Part shown: positions 1 through 7,970 of the stretch, one piece after another
Layout of the letters: each line of letters starts with the position of its first letter
How positions within the stretch are numbered: position 1 is the first letter of the stretch
Origin: Candidatus Latescibacterota bacterium
Lineage (GTDB): Bacteria; Latescibacterota; UBA2968; UBA8231
DNA length: 33,832 nt
Reading direction: 5' to 3'
Assembly (NCBI GenBank): GCA_022820485.1
Contig: JAJEFJ010000033.1
Coordinates: forward strand, 1-33,832
Program-made: the position numbers and the translations under genes
Notes under the pieces: model-generated
What the model saw: the letters and a program-made list of their open reading frames with translations, nothing else
Database searches by the model: none
What the model was told of the DNA's origin: nothing

Positions 1-639
1 GATGAGGTCCATGAGATACTCCTTGGAAACAGTGGCCATGATCGTCTGCGGATTATACACCAACCCACTCAAGATCGCCAGTCCCGCGAGAAAATCGGCC
101 TTGCTTGGCCGATCCAGCGGTAGAGCGGCCGCCCGTGCCACGCACTGCGCTAACCACGCCGCCTCGGTCTGACCGGCTGGCGGCTGCATCAACGGCGCAA
201 AGGGCAGCAAGCCCACAAACGCGCCGTCGAGCACCGCTTGACCGGCCAGTTGGCTCGGGCGGATTACCTTATAGCGAATCACGACCGGATAGTCGGGATG
301 CTCTTGAATGTAGTACCCTCGGTCGCGTTGCCCGGCAGCCGGGCGCAGGTAAAAGACGTGCGCGTACACCGGCAGGCCGTAGTGCTCGATCATGCGGCCG
401 ATGTAGCCGGCCATGCGGCGGGCCATAGCCGGGTGGTCGGTGGTTTGAAACTCGTGGTGGACTAAGGCGTCCTCGCCATCAATGCACACGCGGAGGAGGC
501 TGTCGGTGCGGCGGACCGTGGGTTGTTCAGTGTCCAGCACTTCGACGGCTTCGATGTCGTCGCGCTGGAGGGCGAAGCGGGCGAAGTCGGCCGGGTAGGT
601 TTGGATCAGGTGCTTGGAAACGATGTCGATTTCGGCCAT
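1..639 (-). CDS. Rpn family PD-(D/E)XK nuclease-like protein (3' end cut by window edge)
   Basis: The gene starts at the ATG at 639 and stays open to base 1, giving 213 residues without a stop, so the C-terminus lies outside the window. An AAGG ribosome-site-like sequence lies about 8 bases upstream of the start. The N-terminal part looks like the Rpn/transposase_31 nuclease fold. D46 lies in the strand before a hydrophobic LLRV stretch, and the E-x-Q core (HHEFQT, E63 and Q65) is followed by a helix of the type MARRMAGYIGRMIEHYG and a strand VYAHVFYLRP. Family members are proposed to act as DNA endonucleases that promote RecA-independent recombination; many copies are domesticated or decaying. 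Residues 150-213 match the helical region that follows the nuclease core in cyanobacterial-type members. It stands alone, with no visible operon partner. I am confident in the family but not in activity. Confidence 0.8.
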   Translation of the reverse strand, partial: MAEIDIVSKHLIQTYPADFARFALQRDDIEAVEVLDTEQPTVRRTDSLLRVCIDGEDALVHHEFQTTDHPAMARRMAGYIGRMIEHYGLPVYAHVFYLRPAAGQRDRGYYIQEHPDYPVVIRYKVIRPSQLAGQAVLDGAFVGLLPFAPLMQPPAGQTEAAWLAQCVARAAALPLDRPSKADFLAGLAILSGLVYNPQTIMATVSKEYLMDLI

Positions 640-779
640 ACGCCATGCCTTGGGTTGCGAGTAGGGAGGTCCCCGCAACAGGCAAAAATCGTGCCAAGGC
701 GGCGGTTCAGAGGGGAGGCGGGGAATAGGAGGTCTGGAGTGTAGCGGAAAGGATACAGGGATGGGAAGTTGGGGACAAA

Positions 780-796
780 AGCTGCGTAACATCAGT
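780..796 (-). repeat. Solo copy of the MITE-like terminal repeat
   Basis: Read on the minus strand, this 17 bp segment is ACTGATGTTACGCAGCT. It matches the left end of the element at 13574-13590 (ACTGACGTTACGCAGCT) at 16 of 17 positions. A second, weaker copy (ACTGGACGTTAGGCA on the minus strand) lies at 991-1005 in the same orientation, so the two do not form an inverted pair. This suggests a decayed or rearranged relative of the same element. Confidence 0.5.
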
Positions 797-895
797 TACA
801 AGAGATGGAAACCGGAATTTTCAGACGGCTTCTAAGGCCAATTCTTGACAGTACCTTGTCTATTGGCTAAAGTGCCCTGCTGCGTGGAGCGGTCT

Positions 896-980
896 GAGAT
901 GCTTCGCTTCGCTCAGCATGACAGCATGGGGCGTCATCATCGGTCATGCTGAGCGGAGCAAAGCGGAGTCGAAGCATCTC
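896..980. repeat. Imperfect palindromic repeat (CATGCTGAGC type)
   Basis: The left arm starts GAGATGCTTCG at 896 and runs through CTCAGCATGAC to about 921. The right arm, 943-980, contains GTCATGCTGAGC and ends CGAAGCATCTC. The arms pair along their length, except that the right arm has about 10 extra bases in the middle. This sequence type (GCTTCGCTCAGCATGACA) is a familiar dispersed palindromic repeat in many environmental bacterial genomes. A folded transcript would form a long hairpin. It is intergenic and has no T-run, so it is unlikely to be a simple terminator. Confidence 0.7.
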
Positions 981-1158
981 AAATCTCCCATGCCTAACGT
1001 CCAGTGGATTACTGGCGTGTACTTTAGGTCTTCTGCTAGTACTGCGGCCGGGAAAAGGGGCACCCTAAAAATAGCTCGCCTTATTGCAGCCATGTTCGTC
1101 CCACCGTCCCAAACTAAAACCGCGACTCCGGCCGGCCTTCCCGTGCGATGCGTCTGCC

Positions 1159-3204
1159 ATGCCGGCGACCGATTCTACCACACCTGACCCCGGCAGAGTC
1201 GGACGGCTGCTGCCCGCCGCCTTTCGCTCGCGGCTGGAGCTGGAGCCTGCCGACCCGGAGCCTGCCGTAGAAGAGGCTGGCTCGGCCTTTACGCTTAGGG
1301 CCTTTGCCTTGGGCACCTTTTTGGCCGCTTTCATCGGCGGCGGCGTGGCCTATAGCACCCTGTACCTGCAAGGCTCCTTCATGGCCTTGGGCTTTAGCAC
1401 GGTCGGCGCGGTTTGCCTGCTGGCCCTGCTGACCGGGCTGATCAATCCCCTGCTCAAATTGTGCGGGACGCCGGGTTTGCGCCGAGGCGAATTGCTGCTG
1501 GTGTATATAATGATGGTGATGGCCTCGCCCATCCCCATCGTTTTTACCTCGAAGATCATCAGCCAACTCGCCGCTCCCTTTTACTTTGCCACGCCCGAAA
1601 ACGATTGGCAAAGCCTCATCCACCCCCACATTCCCCACTGGATGATGCCGCGCCAACTCGGCGACGCCCAGTTTTTCTTTGAGGGAATGGGGGCCGCCTA
1701 CGTGGTGCCGTGGAAGGCTTGGCTAATGGCGCTGGCGGCTTGGCAGCCGTTTGTCTGGTCGCTCTTCTTGGTGATGATCGCGATCATGGTTGTGCTGCGG
1801 CGGCAGTGGATCGACAACGAGCGCCTCGTCTATCCGCTGGTGCAAGTGCCGCTGGCCATGACTGCAATGGGAGAGGGCACAGAGCGCTGGCCGCCCTTTT
1901 TCAAGAATCGGGGGATGTGGATTGGTTTTGCGCTGGCCGCTACTTGGAGCACGCTGCACGGCCTGTACGCCTATTTCCCGGAAGGCGTGCATTTTGCTCG
2001 CGACGTCGATTTATTCCGCCAAGAACTGCCGATTATGCGCGGCACCTCTACGCTGTATATCACCTTCCGCTTCCACATCCTCGGTTTTTTCTACTTCCTC
2101 AAGACCGAAGTCGCGCTCAGCCTGTGGGTTTTCAATTTGCTGGCCAATGTTTTGCGCGGCACTTTCGCCATCCTCGGCGTAGGCAATGCGCCCAGCTTGG
2201 GCAGTGGCCACGGCATCGGGCACACGCTGCAGGTCTATCACGCTATGGGTGCGATGTTGGTCCTGTTCCTCGGCGGCTTGTGGGCCGCTCGCCGCCATCT
2301 GGCTGCGGTCTGGCGCAAGGCTTGGTCCGGCGATCCGGCCATTGATGACGCCGAGGAAATCCTGTCGTACCGGGCGGCGGTGATCATTCTCGTCGTCGGT
2401 ACGGCGATCATGGTCGGCTGGCTGTGGCTGGCTGGATTGCCGCTGTGGGCCGGCGCGGCGTTGCTGTTTCTGGCCGGTGCCCTTTTTGTCGCCTTTACTC
2501 GGGTGGTCGCCGAGGGCGGTCTGTCCGACGGTGCTCCGCCCGTGGTGCCGGCTGGCATCCTCATCTCCGCGGTCGGCTCGTCGGCGCTGGGAGCACCGGG
2601 CTTGGTCTTGCTGGCTAGCACCTATATCTGGACGGCCAATGTCCGCAGCTTTGTTATGGCCTCCTGCGCCAACAGTCTGAAGCTGGGCCAAGAATTGAAC
2701 CGAGGGCGGCGGCCTTTGTTTTGGGCTATGGTCGTGGCTATAGCCGTGGCGCTAGCGGCTTCGACTTGGATGATTTTGGAGCTGAGCTACGAGCACGGCA
2801 ACCTCAATCTGCGGGGCACGGTCAGCCGCGAAGCGCCCTATCGCTATGTCGAGGGCTTGTTGCGCTATCCGAGCGAGCCGCACCTGTGGGGCTGGATCAA
2901 CATGGGTTTGGGCGCGGCCATCATGCTGGGCTTGACTGTGGCCCGATGGCACTACGCTTGGTGGCCTCTGCATCCTTTGGGCTATCCTGTTGGGCCGACT
3001 TGGATTATGGACCACCTGTGGTTCAATATGTTTTTGGCCTGGTTTATCAAAGTCCTAGTGCTCAAGTACGGCGGTGCCGAGCGCTACCACCAGACTAGAC
3101 CGTTTTTTATGGGCCTGATCTTGGGGCAACTGCTGCCGGGCGGCATCTTCTTAGTCATCGACCATTTTACCGGCACAGTCGGCAATGTGATTTTTTGGGG
3201 TTAG
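1159..3204 (+). CDS. DUF6785/DUF6784 family multi-pass membrane protein (OPT-transporter-like)
   Basis: A 681-residue polytopic inner-membrane protein with roughly 13-14 hydrophobic segments after a 45-residue soluble N-terminus. Residues near 110-122 (RRGELLLVYIMMVMAS) and the C-terminal block near 595-640 (WWPLHPLGYPVGP, then IMDHLWFNMFLAWF) are hallmarks of the DUF6785 and DUF6784 regions. These proteins are distantly related to oligopeptide-type transporters. The substrate is unknown, and transport is an inference from topology. The frame is open upstream to a TTG at 1084, but the extra 25 residues are arginine/proline-rich and unlike the family, so I prefer the ATG at 1159. Neither start has a clear ribosome site. 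It is followed by a 116-base gap and a separate small gene with its own ribosome site, so it may be monocistronic. Confidence 0.8.
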   Translation: MPATDSTTPDPGRVGRLLPAAFRSRLELEPADPEPAVEEAGSAFTLRAFALGTFLAAFIGGGVAYSTLYLQGSFMALGFSTVGAVCLLALLTGLINPLLKLCGTPGLRRGELLLVYIMMVMASPIPIVFTSKIISQLAAPFYFATPENDWQSLIHPHIPHWMMPRQLGDAQFFFEGMGAAYVVPWKAWLMALAAWQPFVWSLFLVMIAIMVVLRRQWIDNERLVYPLVQVPLAMTAMGEGTERWPPFFKNRGMWIGFALAATWSTLHGLYAYFPEGVHFARDVDLFRQELPIMRGTSTLYITFRFHILGFFYFLKTEVALSLWVFNLLANVLRGTFAILGVGNAPSLGSGHGIGHTLQVYHAMGAMLVLFLGGLWAARRHLAAVWRKAWSGDPAIDDAEEILSYRAAVIILVVGTAIMVGWLWLAGLPLWAGAALLFLAGALFVAFTRVVAEGGLSDGAPPVVPAGILISAVGSSALGAPGLVLLASTYIWTANVRSFVMASCANSLKLGQELNRGRRPLFWAMVVAIAVALAASTWMILELSYEHGNLNLRGTVSREAPYRYVEGLLRYPSEPHLWGWINMGLGAAIMLGLTVARWHYAWWPLHPLGYPVGPTWIMDHLWFNMFLAWFIKVLVLKYGGAERYHQTRPFFMGLILGQLLPGGIFLVIDHFTGTVGNVIFWG

Positions 3205-3320
3205 CTACTGCCGGCCGAGAAGGGGTAGGTTCGTCTTTGAAATAGCCCTTAGAAGCTGAAAATGAGCGCGGTTGACACCTCTCTATACCGTCCTGTACTT
3301 TCACTCCAAAGGAGAATGCT

Positions 3321-3572
3321 ATGACCAACACCCCTTTAACTCCTGAAGAACGTTTGGCTAGGCTTGAAGGCGTGTACGATCATCTGGCTACTAAAGCCGA
3401 TCTTGCCGAGCTCAAAGCCGAGCTCAAAGCCGATACGGCCCGGCTAGAGGGCAAGATGGAGGCTGCGATTTATGAACTCAAAACCGAGTTACACAAAGGC
3501 TTGAACCGCAACCTCTATATTACAATAGGGGCCGTTGCTGCTGTGGCAGCTCTTGTTAAGTATCTGCCATGA
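3321..3572 (+). CDS. Small coiled-coil protein with C-terminal membrane anchor
   Basis: An 83-residue protein with a strong ribosome site (GGAG at 3311-3314, six bases before the ATG). Residues 8-60 are charged and helical, with regular leucines (RLARLEGVYDHLATK, then AELKAELKA), as in a coiled coil. Residues 65-82 form one hydrophobic segment (LYITIGAVAAVAALVKYL), predicted to insert in the membrane with the coiled coil in the cytoplasm. It resembles small DUF1640-like/CCDC90-like coiled-coil proteins found beside many unrelated bacterial genes; their function is unknown. A 12 bp tandem duplication within it (3405-3428) encodes the repeated AELK unit. The next gene begins at or just after its stop, so translation may be coupled. 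Confidence 0.75.
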   Translation: MTNTPLTPEERLARLEGVYDHLATKADLAELKAELKADTARLEGKMEAAIYELKTELHKGLNRNLYITIGAVAAVAALVKYLP

Positions 3573-3573
3573 A

Positions 3574-6500
3574 TTGAAGCCCAACCCTTTCCCCAATGTC
3601 CGCGGTCCCAGTCGGTCTATCCTACAAATAGGTCTCGCCTTCTGGTTGGGGTTGCTGGGGACGCCCTGCTACGGCGAGGTGGCTGCTTTGCGCGCCACCA
3701 TCGAAGCCCTGAGCGCCGTCGATTCGCGCTTGGCTGGTTATCCCGGTGCCGAAGCGGGTGCTGCGTTGGTGGAGCGCGAATTGGTTGCGGCTGGCGTCGA
3801 AGCGGTGCGGCGCGACTCATTTGCCGTGGTGGTGCCCGTAGAGCGCGGCAGTCGCCTGCGCTTGGAGTCAAGCGGGGAGGAGGTGCCGCTGTGGGGCTTG
3901 TGGCCGAATCTGGCGCGGACGGTTACGCTGCCGCCAGAGGGCTTGCGAGCGCCGATGATCTACGGTGGTCGGGGCGAGTGGGACGATTTCGACGGCCACG
4001 CCATGGACGGGCGCGTTGTCCTGCTGGAATTCGACAGTTGGAACCACTGGCTGCGCACTACGTCGCTGGGTGCCCGGGCCGTGGTATTTATTGCGCCCGA
4101 GCAGGCCAACCGCCACCAAGCCGCGGCCAAATACGCTCACGTGCCGCTCGACATTCCCCGGTTCTGGGTCGAGCGCGAAGCGGGCCTCATGCTGCGCCAG
4201 CGCCTGCGAGGTGGAGAGCTGTTGGTACACTTGCAGGGCCGCATGGACTGGCAACGGCGAACGGCGTGGAATATCTGGGGCGTGATCCCCGGCACCGATC
4301 CCGAACTGGCCGCCGAGCGCGTCGCTATCGAGGCGTACTACGACGGCATTTCCGTGGTGCCGGGCCGAGCGCCGAGCGCTGAGACTGCCTGTGGCATCGC
4401 TGCTTTATTGGAATTGGCCCGCCATCTAGCGATCTATCCACCAGCGCGTACCATCATTCTAGTGGCGACCTCGGCTCACTTTCAAGGCCGCCAGGGCATG
4501 GCCGACTTTCTTGCCCGCCACGCCCGACGCTTGGAGGAACCGCTCCACATAGACCTGTTCATCGGCCTCGATCTGTCGAGTCGCACTGATCAAGTCGGCA
4601 TCTGGAACAACACTGCCAGACCCGAATTGCGGCGCTTTTTCGCTCCATTTGGTCGCCGCTTCAGTGGCTACGCCAGCACTCTGGACTCGGCTGCCGTCGG
4701 CAGTTTGATCAACGGCATTACCCCCATCAAGGGCTTGGACTGGTCGGCGTACATGCCCGGCGGCATCGCCGCCAACAGCCAACTCGCCCTCGAAGGCGGC
4801 TTGATTTCTTTGAGCCTGATCACTGTCAACGACGCCCGCCTGCAGATCGATTCGCCGCTGGACCAGCCCGCCGCAGTCAACTACGACAATCTGGCGCGCC
4901 AAGTCGCCTTGATAAACGGCGTGCTGCAACAGGCCCTAAACGATCCGCAATTGTTGGAGGAGAAAGCGTCCTTTGGGCCGGTGTTGCCGGATCGCTTGCG
5001 CGACTTGCGTCTCAAGGTGCGGACCTTTCCGCGCCGCTCGCAAACGCCGGATCGGCCAGTGGCCGACGCGGTAGTCGTGGTGCGTTCGCAACGGGCGACC
5101 GCTGGCAAAGCCGTCAAAGGGGTTCGCACGGCCCAAGTCCATCTGAGCGACGACGAGGGCGAGTTGCTCATAACGGGGCTGCCGCAGGCCCAGTACCGCA
5201 CCAACGTGTACGTCTTGGACCCGCAAGACGGGGCCATTACCTACGCCGCCGACCTGAGCAAAAGGGCGGACGGATTCCACGGGAAACCGCTGCCCGATGG
5301 CTCCATCCCCATCACTGTCCAATGGGCACTTACCGAGAAATCGGTGGTGGTTTTCCCCTGCCTGAGCCGTCCTTTTTACGGCCTCATTAATCCGCGCTCG
5401 CTCAATTTCTTGGGCGGCATCACCGTGGTCAATCGCTACGACACCGCCCCGCGCCAATACGGCTACGCGCTGGGCAGCAGTCTCGACGAAGCGGCCGGGG
5501 TGATATTCGGGCCGCAGGACGCTGACCCGCAAAACCGCATCAAAATTTTAGCGGGACGACAACTGCTGCTGCTCAACAACGGCATCCCCGGCAGTCGCCC
5601 CAACGGCGAAGGTTTTTCCCTCGCCGAAGAGCGGCTAGTGCCGACGCTGTTGCAGGCTGCTTGGGACATGTGGCGTCTCGACGAAGATCGGCTACAGACC
5701 ATGCGCGACCACGCCATTGAAAACCAGTACTTGCAGCGCTTGCACCAGCGCACCGCCCAAGTCCTCGAAGCCGCTCAAGAGGCCGCCCAACGCAAAGAGT
5801 GGAGCCGGTACGTGGCCCATCTGCGGGTGGCGCTGGGGCTGGAAAACCAAGTCTATCCGCAGGCCATAGCGACCTTAAACGACGTCATAAAGGGCATGGT
5901 ATTCTTCTTGGCGCTGCTCATTCCCGCGGCTTTTTTGGGCGAGCGCCTGCTGCTGGGGGCGGCGCAGATCACGCGGCAACTGACTGGTTTTGGCGCGTTA
6001 TTGGCCGCAGTCTGGCTGGCGGTCTCGCAGGTGCATCCCGCCTTTGCCATTGCCCATCCGCTGGTCATCCTGCTGGCCTTTGCCATCATGGCTATGGCCG
6101 GTCTCGTCCTCGTCCTCATTAGCAGCCGCTTCAACAGTTATATGAAAGAGCGCGGCGACCGGATCCACCACGTGGAAATGCGGCGTTTTAGCGTCGCTCA
6201 TGCCGCGTTCATGCTGGGCATATCCAACATGCGGCGGCGCAAACTGCGCACCGGCCTGACTCTGATGACCTTGGTGCTGCTGACGTTTACGGTGCTGTCC
6301 TTTGCCTCGTACGAGAGCCGAGCGCGCTTTATCTCGCTGCCGCTCGAACACGAGGGCGAGTACGAGGGTGTCTTGGTGCGCAACCGAGCTTGGAATCCCT
6401 TGGGCCAGCCCATGTTGGATTACATCCGCTCTCACTTTGCCGCGGTCGGCCCGATCAGTCCGCGCAACTGGTTCATTTTGCAAGAGGACAAAAAAACGTA

Positions 6501-7965
6501 CCTCGAAGCTGCGGCCGGCCGGCAATTGGTGCGGACCTACGGCTTGCTCGGCCTAAATCCCGAGGAAACTGACATCACAGGGATTGACCACGCTCTGACG
6601 GCTGGACGCTTTTTCACAGCCGCGACCGAGGCTAGTTGTCTGCTGCCTTTGCCGATGGCCGAGGCCCTGGGCTTGGATGCCGGCGATTTGGGACGGGCGC
6701 AAGTGAAGGTGATGGGCAAAACACTGACCGTGGTGGGCTTGTTCGATCCAGAGGTTTTCAACGACATCCACGACCTAGACGACGGGCCGCTGACGCCGGT
6801 GGACTTTGAGCTGTCCCAGACCGCCGGCAGCACCTTGCAGCTCAACCAGAGCGCGGCCACGCCAGCCACCGCCTCCCAGTACCGCCCCTATGTACACATA
6901 CTGCCGGACAACGTGCTCATTGCGCCCTATGAGATCGTCCGCCAAATGGGGGGGAGGCTGCGCTCGGTGGCTGTTGCCTTTGACCGGGAGCGCCTAGACA
7001 CTGGGGCGGCCCAAGCGCTGTTGGAGGACTTCCTGCTGCGGGTGGCTGTCAGCCTGTTCGTCGGCTTGCGGCAAGACGAAGCCGCAACTATCGACGTCTG
7101 GGCCTATTCGTCGATTGGGGCGACGGCGATAAAGGGCTTAGGGGTGCTGATCGTACCCATGCTCATCGCCGCCTTCATCGTCCTCAATACCATGCTGGGG
7201 ACGGTGTACGAGCGCCTCAAGGACATTGGCATCTACGCGGCCGTAGGACTGGCCCCGTCCCACATCGCCCTGCTGTTTATCGCCGAAGCCTGCGCTTATG
7301 CGGTTTTGGGTATTACACTGGGGTACTTGGGAGGGCAAGGGACGGGTTTGGTGCTGAACTACTGGGACATGCTGGGCGGACTCAATTTGAATTATTCGTC
7401 TCTAGCGGCCGTGTTTTCGGCGCTCATCGTCATGGGCGTGGTCTTGCTGTCCACGGTGTATCCGGCCCGGGTGGCTGCCCGCACTGCTGTGCCCGACCTA
7501 GTGCGGCGCTGGCAGCCCGAGCCGCCGGTGGGTGCCGAGTGGGAATTTCGCTTTCCCTTCTTGGTGTCGGCGGCCGAGGCTAAGGGCCTGTGCGGCTTTT
7601 TGTTGGATTATCTAGCGTCCTACGGCGAGGCTTCGATTGGCTCGTTTTACACCGAGGGCACCCTGCTCCAATCCTTTGCCACGCCCCAAGGCACGGCCTA
7701 TGCCATCGAAGCCAAGGTGTGGCTGGCACCGCTGGATTTGGGCGTGAGCCAGCACGCAGTACTGTGCATCCGTCCCGAGGACCAAGCCAATATTCACGGC
7801 CTAGTGTTCTATCTGCGCTGCCTCAGCGGCGACAATGATTCGTGGCGTCGAGCCAACCGCAGCTTTTTGCAGGCAATCCGCAAAGAGCTGCTGATCTGGA
7901 ATACGCTCAAAGCAGCAGAGCGGAGCGCGTTTCGGCAGCGGGCGGAGGAAGAGCTTCAGCGATAA
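3574..7965 (+). CDS. M28-peptidase-like ectodomain fused to FtsX/MacB-type permease
   Basis: About 1463 residues. I chose the TTG at 3574, one base after the previous stop, because it gives a plausible signal/anchor sequence (SILQIGLAFWLGLLGTPCYG); a TTG at 3535 would overlap the upstream gene. Residues 40-460 resemble the PA-plus-M28 aminopeptidase layout (ALSAVDSRLAGYPGAEAG near the start; GIAALLELARHL at 274-285). Residues 470-600 look like a beta-rich carboxypeptidase-regulatory-type region. Three membrane segments lie at about 775-855. An FtsX core follows: NMRRRKLRTGLTLM at 885-898, a large outer domain, then helices around 1190-1290 with the VYERLKDIGIYAAVGL motif. A soluble tail occupies about 1313-1463. 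The usual zinc ligands of M28 are not recognisable: the His position reads AYYDG (254-258), the GADDNASG motif reads APSAETACG, and the Glu-Glu motif reads TSAHFQG (299-305). No ABC ATPase is encoded nearby. Confidence 0.8.
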   Translation: MKPNPFPNVRGPSRSILQIGLAFWLGLLGTPCYGEVAALRATIEALSAVDSRLAGYPGAEAGAALVERELVAAGVEAVRRDSFAVVVPVERGSRLRLESSGEEVPLWGLWPNLARTVTLPPEGLRAPMIYGGRGEWDDFDGHAMDGRVVLLEFDSWNHWLRTTSLGARAVVFIAPEQANRHQAAAKYAHVPLDIPRFWVEREAGLMLRQRLRGGELLVHLQGRMDWQRRTAWNIWGVIPGTDPELAAERVAIEAYYDGISVVPGRAPSAETACGIAALLELARHLAIYPPARTIILVATSAHFQGRQGMADFLARHARRLEEPLHIDLFIGLDLSSRTDQVGIWNNTARPELRRFFAPFGRRFSGYASTLDSAAVGSLINGITPIKGLDWSAYMPGGIAANSQLALEGGLISLSLITVNDARLQIDSPLDQPAAVNYDNLARQVALINGVLQQALNDPQLLEEKASFGPVLPDRLRDLRLKVRTFPRRSQTPDRPVADAVVVVRSQRATAGKAVKGVRTAQVHLSDDEGELLITGLPQAQYRTNVYVLDPQDGAITYAADLSKRADGFHGKPLPDGSIPITVQWALTEKSVVVFPCLSRPFYGLINPRSLNFLGGITVVNRYDTAPRQYGYALGSSLDEAAGVIFGPQDADPQNRIKILAGRQLLLLNNGIPGSRPNGEGFSLAEERLVPTLLQAAWDMWRLDEDRLQTMRDHAIENQYLQRLHQRTAQVLEAAQEAAQRKEWSRYVAHLRVALGLENQVYPQAIATLNDVIKGMVFFLALLIPAAFLGERLLLGAAQITRQLTGFGALLAAVWLAVSQVHPAFAIAHPLVILLAFAIMAMAGLVLVLISSRFNSYMKERGDRIHHVEMRRFSVAHAAFMLGISNMRRRKLRTGLTLMTLVLLTFTVLSFASYESRARFISLPLEHEGEYEGVLVRNRAWNPLGQPMLDYIRSHFAAVGPISPRNWFILQEDKKTYLEAAAGRQLVRTYGLLGLNPEETDITGIDHALTAGRFFTAATEASCLLPLPMAEALGLDAGDLGRAQVKVMGKTLTVVGLFDPEVFNDIHDLDDGPLTPVDFELSQTAGSTLQLNQSAATPATASQYRPYVHILPDNVLIAPYEIVRQMGGRLRSVAVAFDRERLDTGAAQALLEDFLLRVAVSLFVGLRQDEAATIDVWAYSSIGATAIKGLGVLIVPMLIAAFIVLNTMLGTVYERLKDIGIYAAVGLAPSHIALLFIAEACAYAVLGITLGYLGGQGTGLVLNYWDMLGGLNLNYSSLAAVFSALIVMGVVLLSTVYPARVAARTAVPDLVRRWQPEPPVGAEWEFRFPFLVSAAEAKGLCGFLLDYLASYGEASIGSFYTEGTLLQSFATPQGTAYAIEAKVWLAPLDLGVSQHAVLCIRPEDQANIHGLVFYLRCLSGDNDSWRRANRSFLQAIRKELLIWNTLKAAERSAFRQRAEEELQR

Positions 7966-7970
7966 TAGAC

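Larger units (their letters stand above)
640..1158. other. Repeat-bearing non-coding region between the Rpn gene and the membrane protein gene
   Basis: No convincing gene is visible in about 500 bases. Three signals are: a copy of the inverted-end motif of the MITE-like element near 780-796, a large imperfect inverted repeat at 896-980, and a diverged end-like motif at 991-1005 followed by a small hairpin (CCAGT/ACTGG, 1001-1015). Short open frames here lack ribosome sites and recognisable protein features. It looks like an accumulation site for small repeats. Confidence 0.55.

Noticed and set aside
105..744. Plus-strand open frames over the left edge
   Set aside because: They are antisense to the minus-strand Rpn-type gene, whose protein shows a coherent fold and motif; the plus-strand products are low-complexity and lack ribosome sites.
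896..980. Intrinsic terminator for an upstream plus-strand transcript
   Set aside because: No upstream plus-strand gene is convincing, the stem is imperfect and very long, and no T-run follows; a dispersed repeat fits better.
2011..2691. Long minus-strand open frame inside the DUF6785-type gene
   Set aside because: The product is Gln/Arg/Asp-rich with no domain pattern, as expected opposite a GC-rich membrane protein gene.
3535..3573. Upstream TTG start for the M28/FtsX fusion
   Set aside because: It would overlap the small coiled-coil gene and adds residues that do not improve the signal sequence; 3574 is preferred, though not certain.
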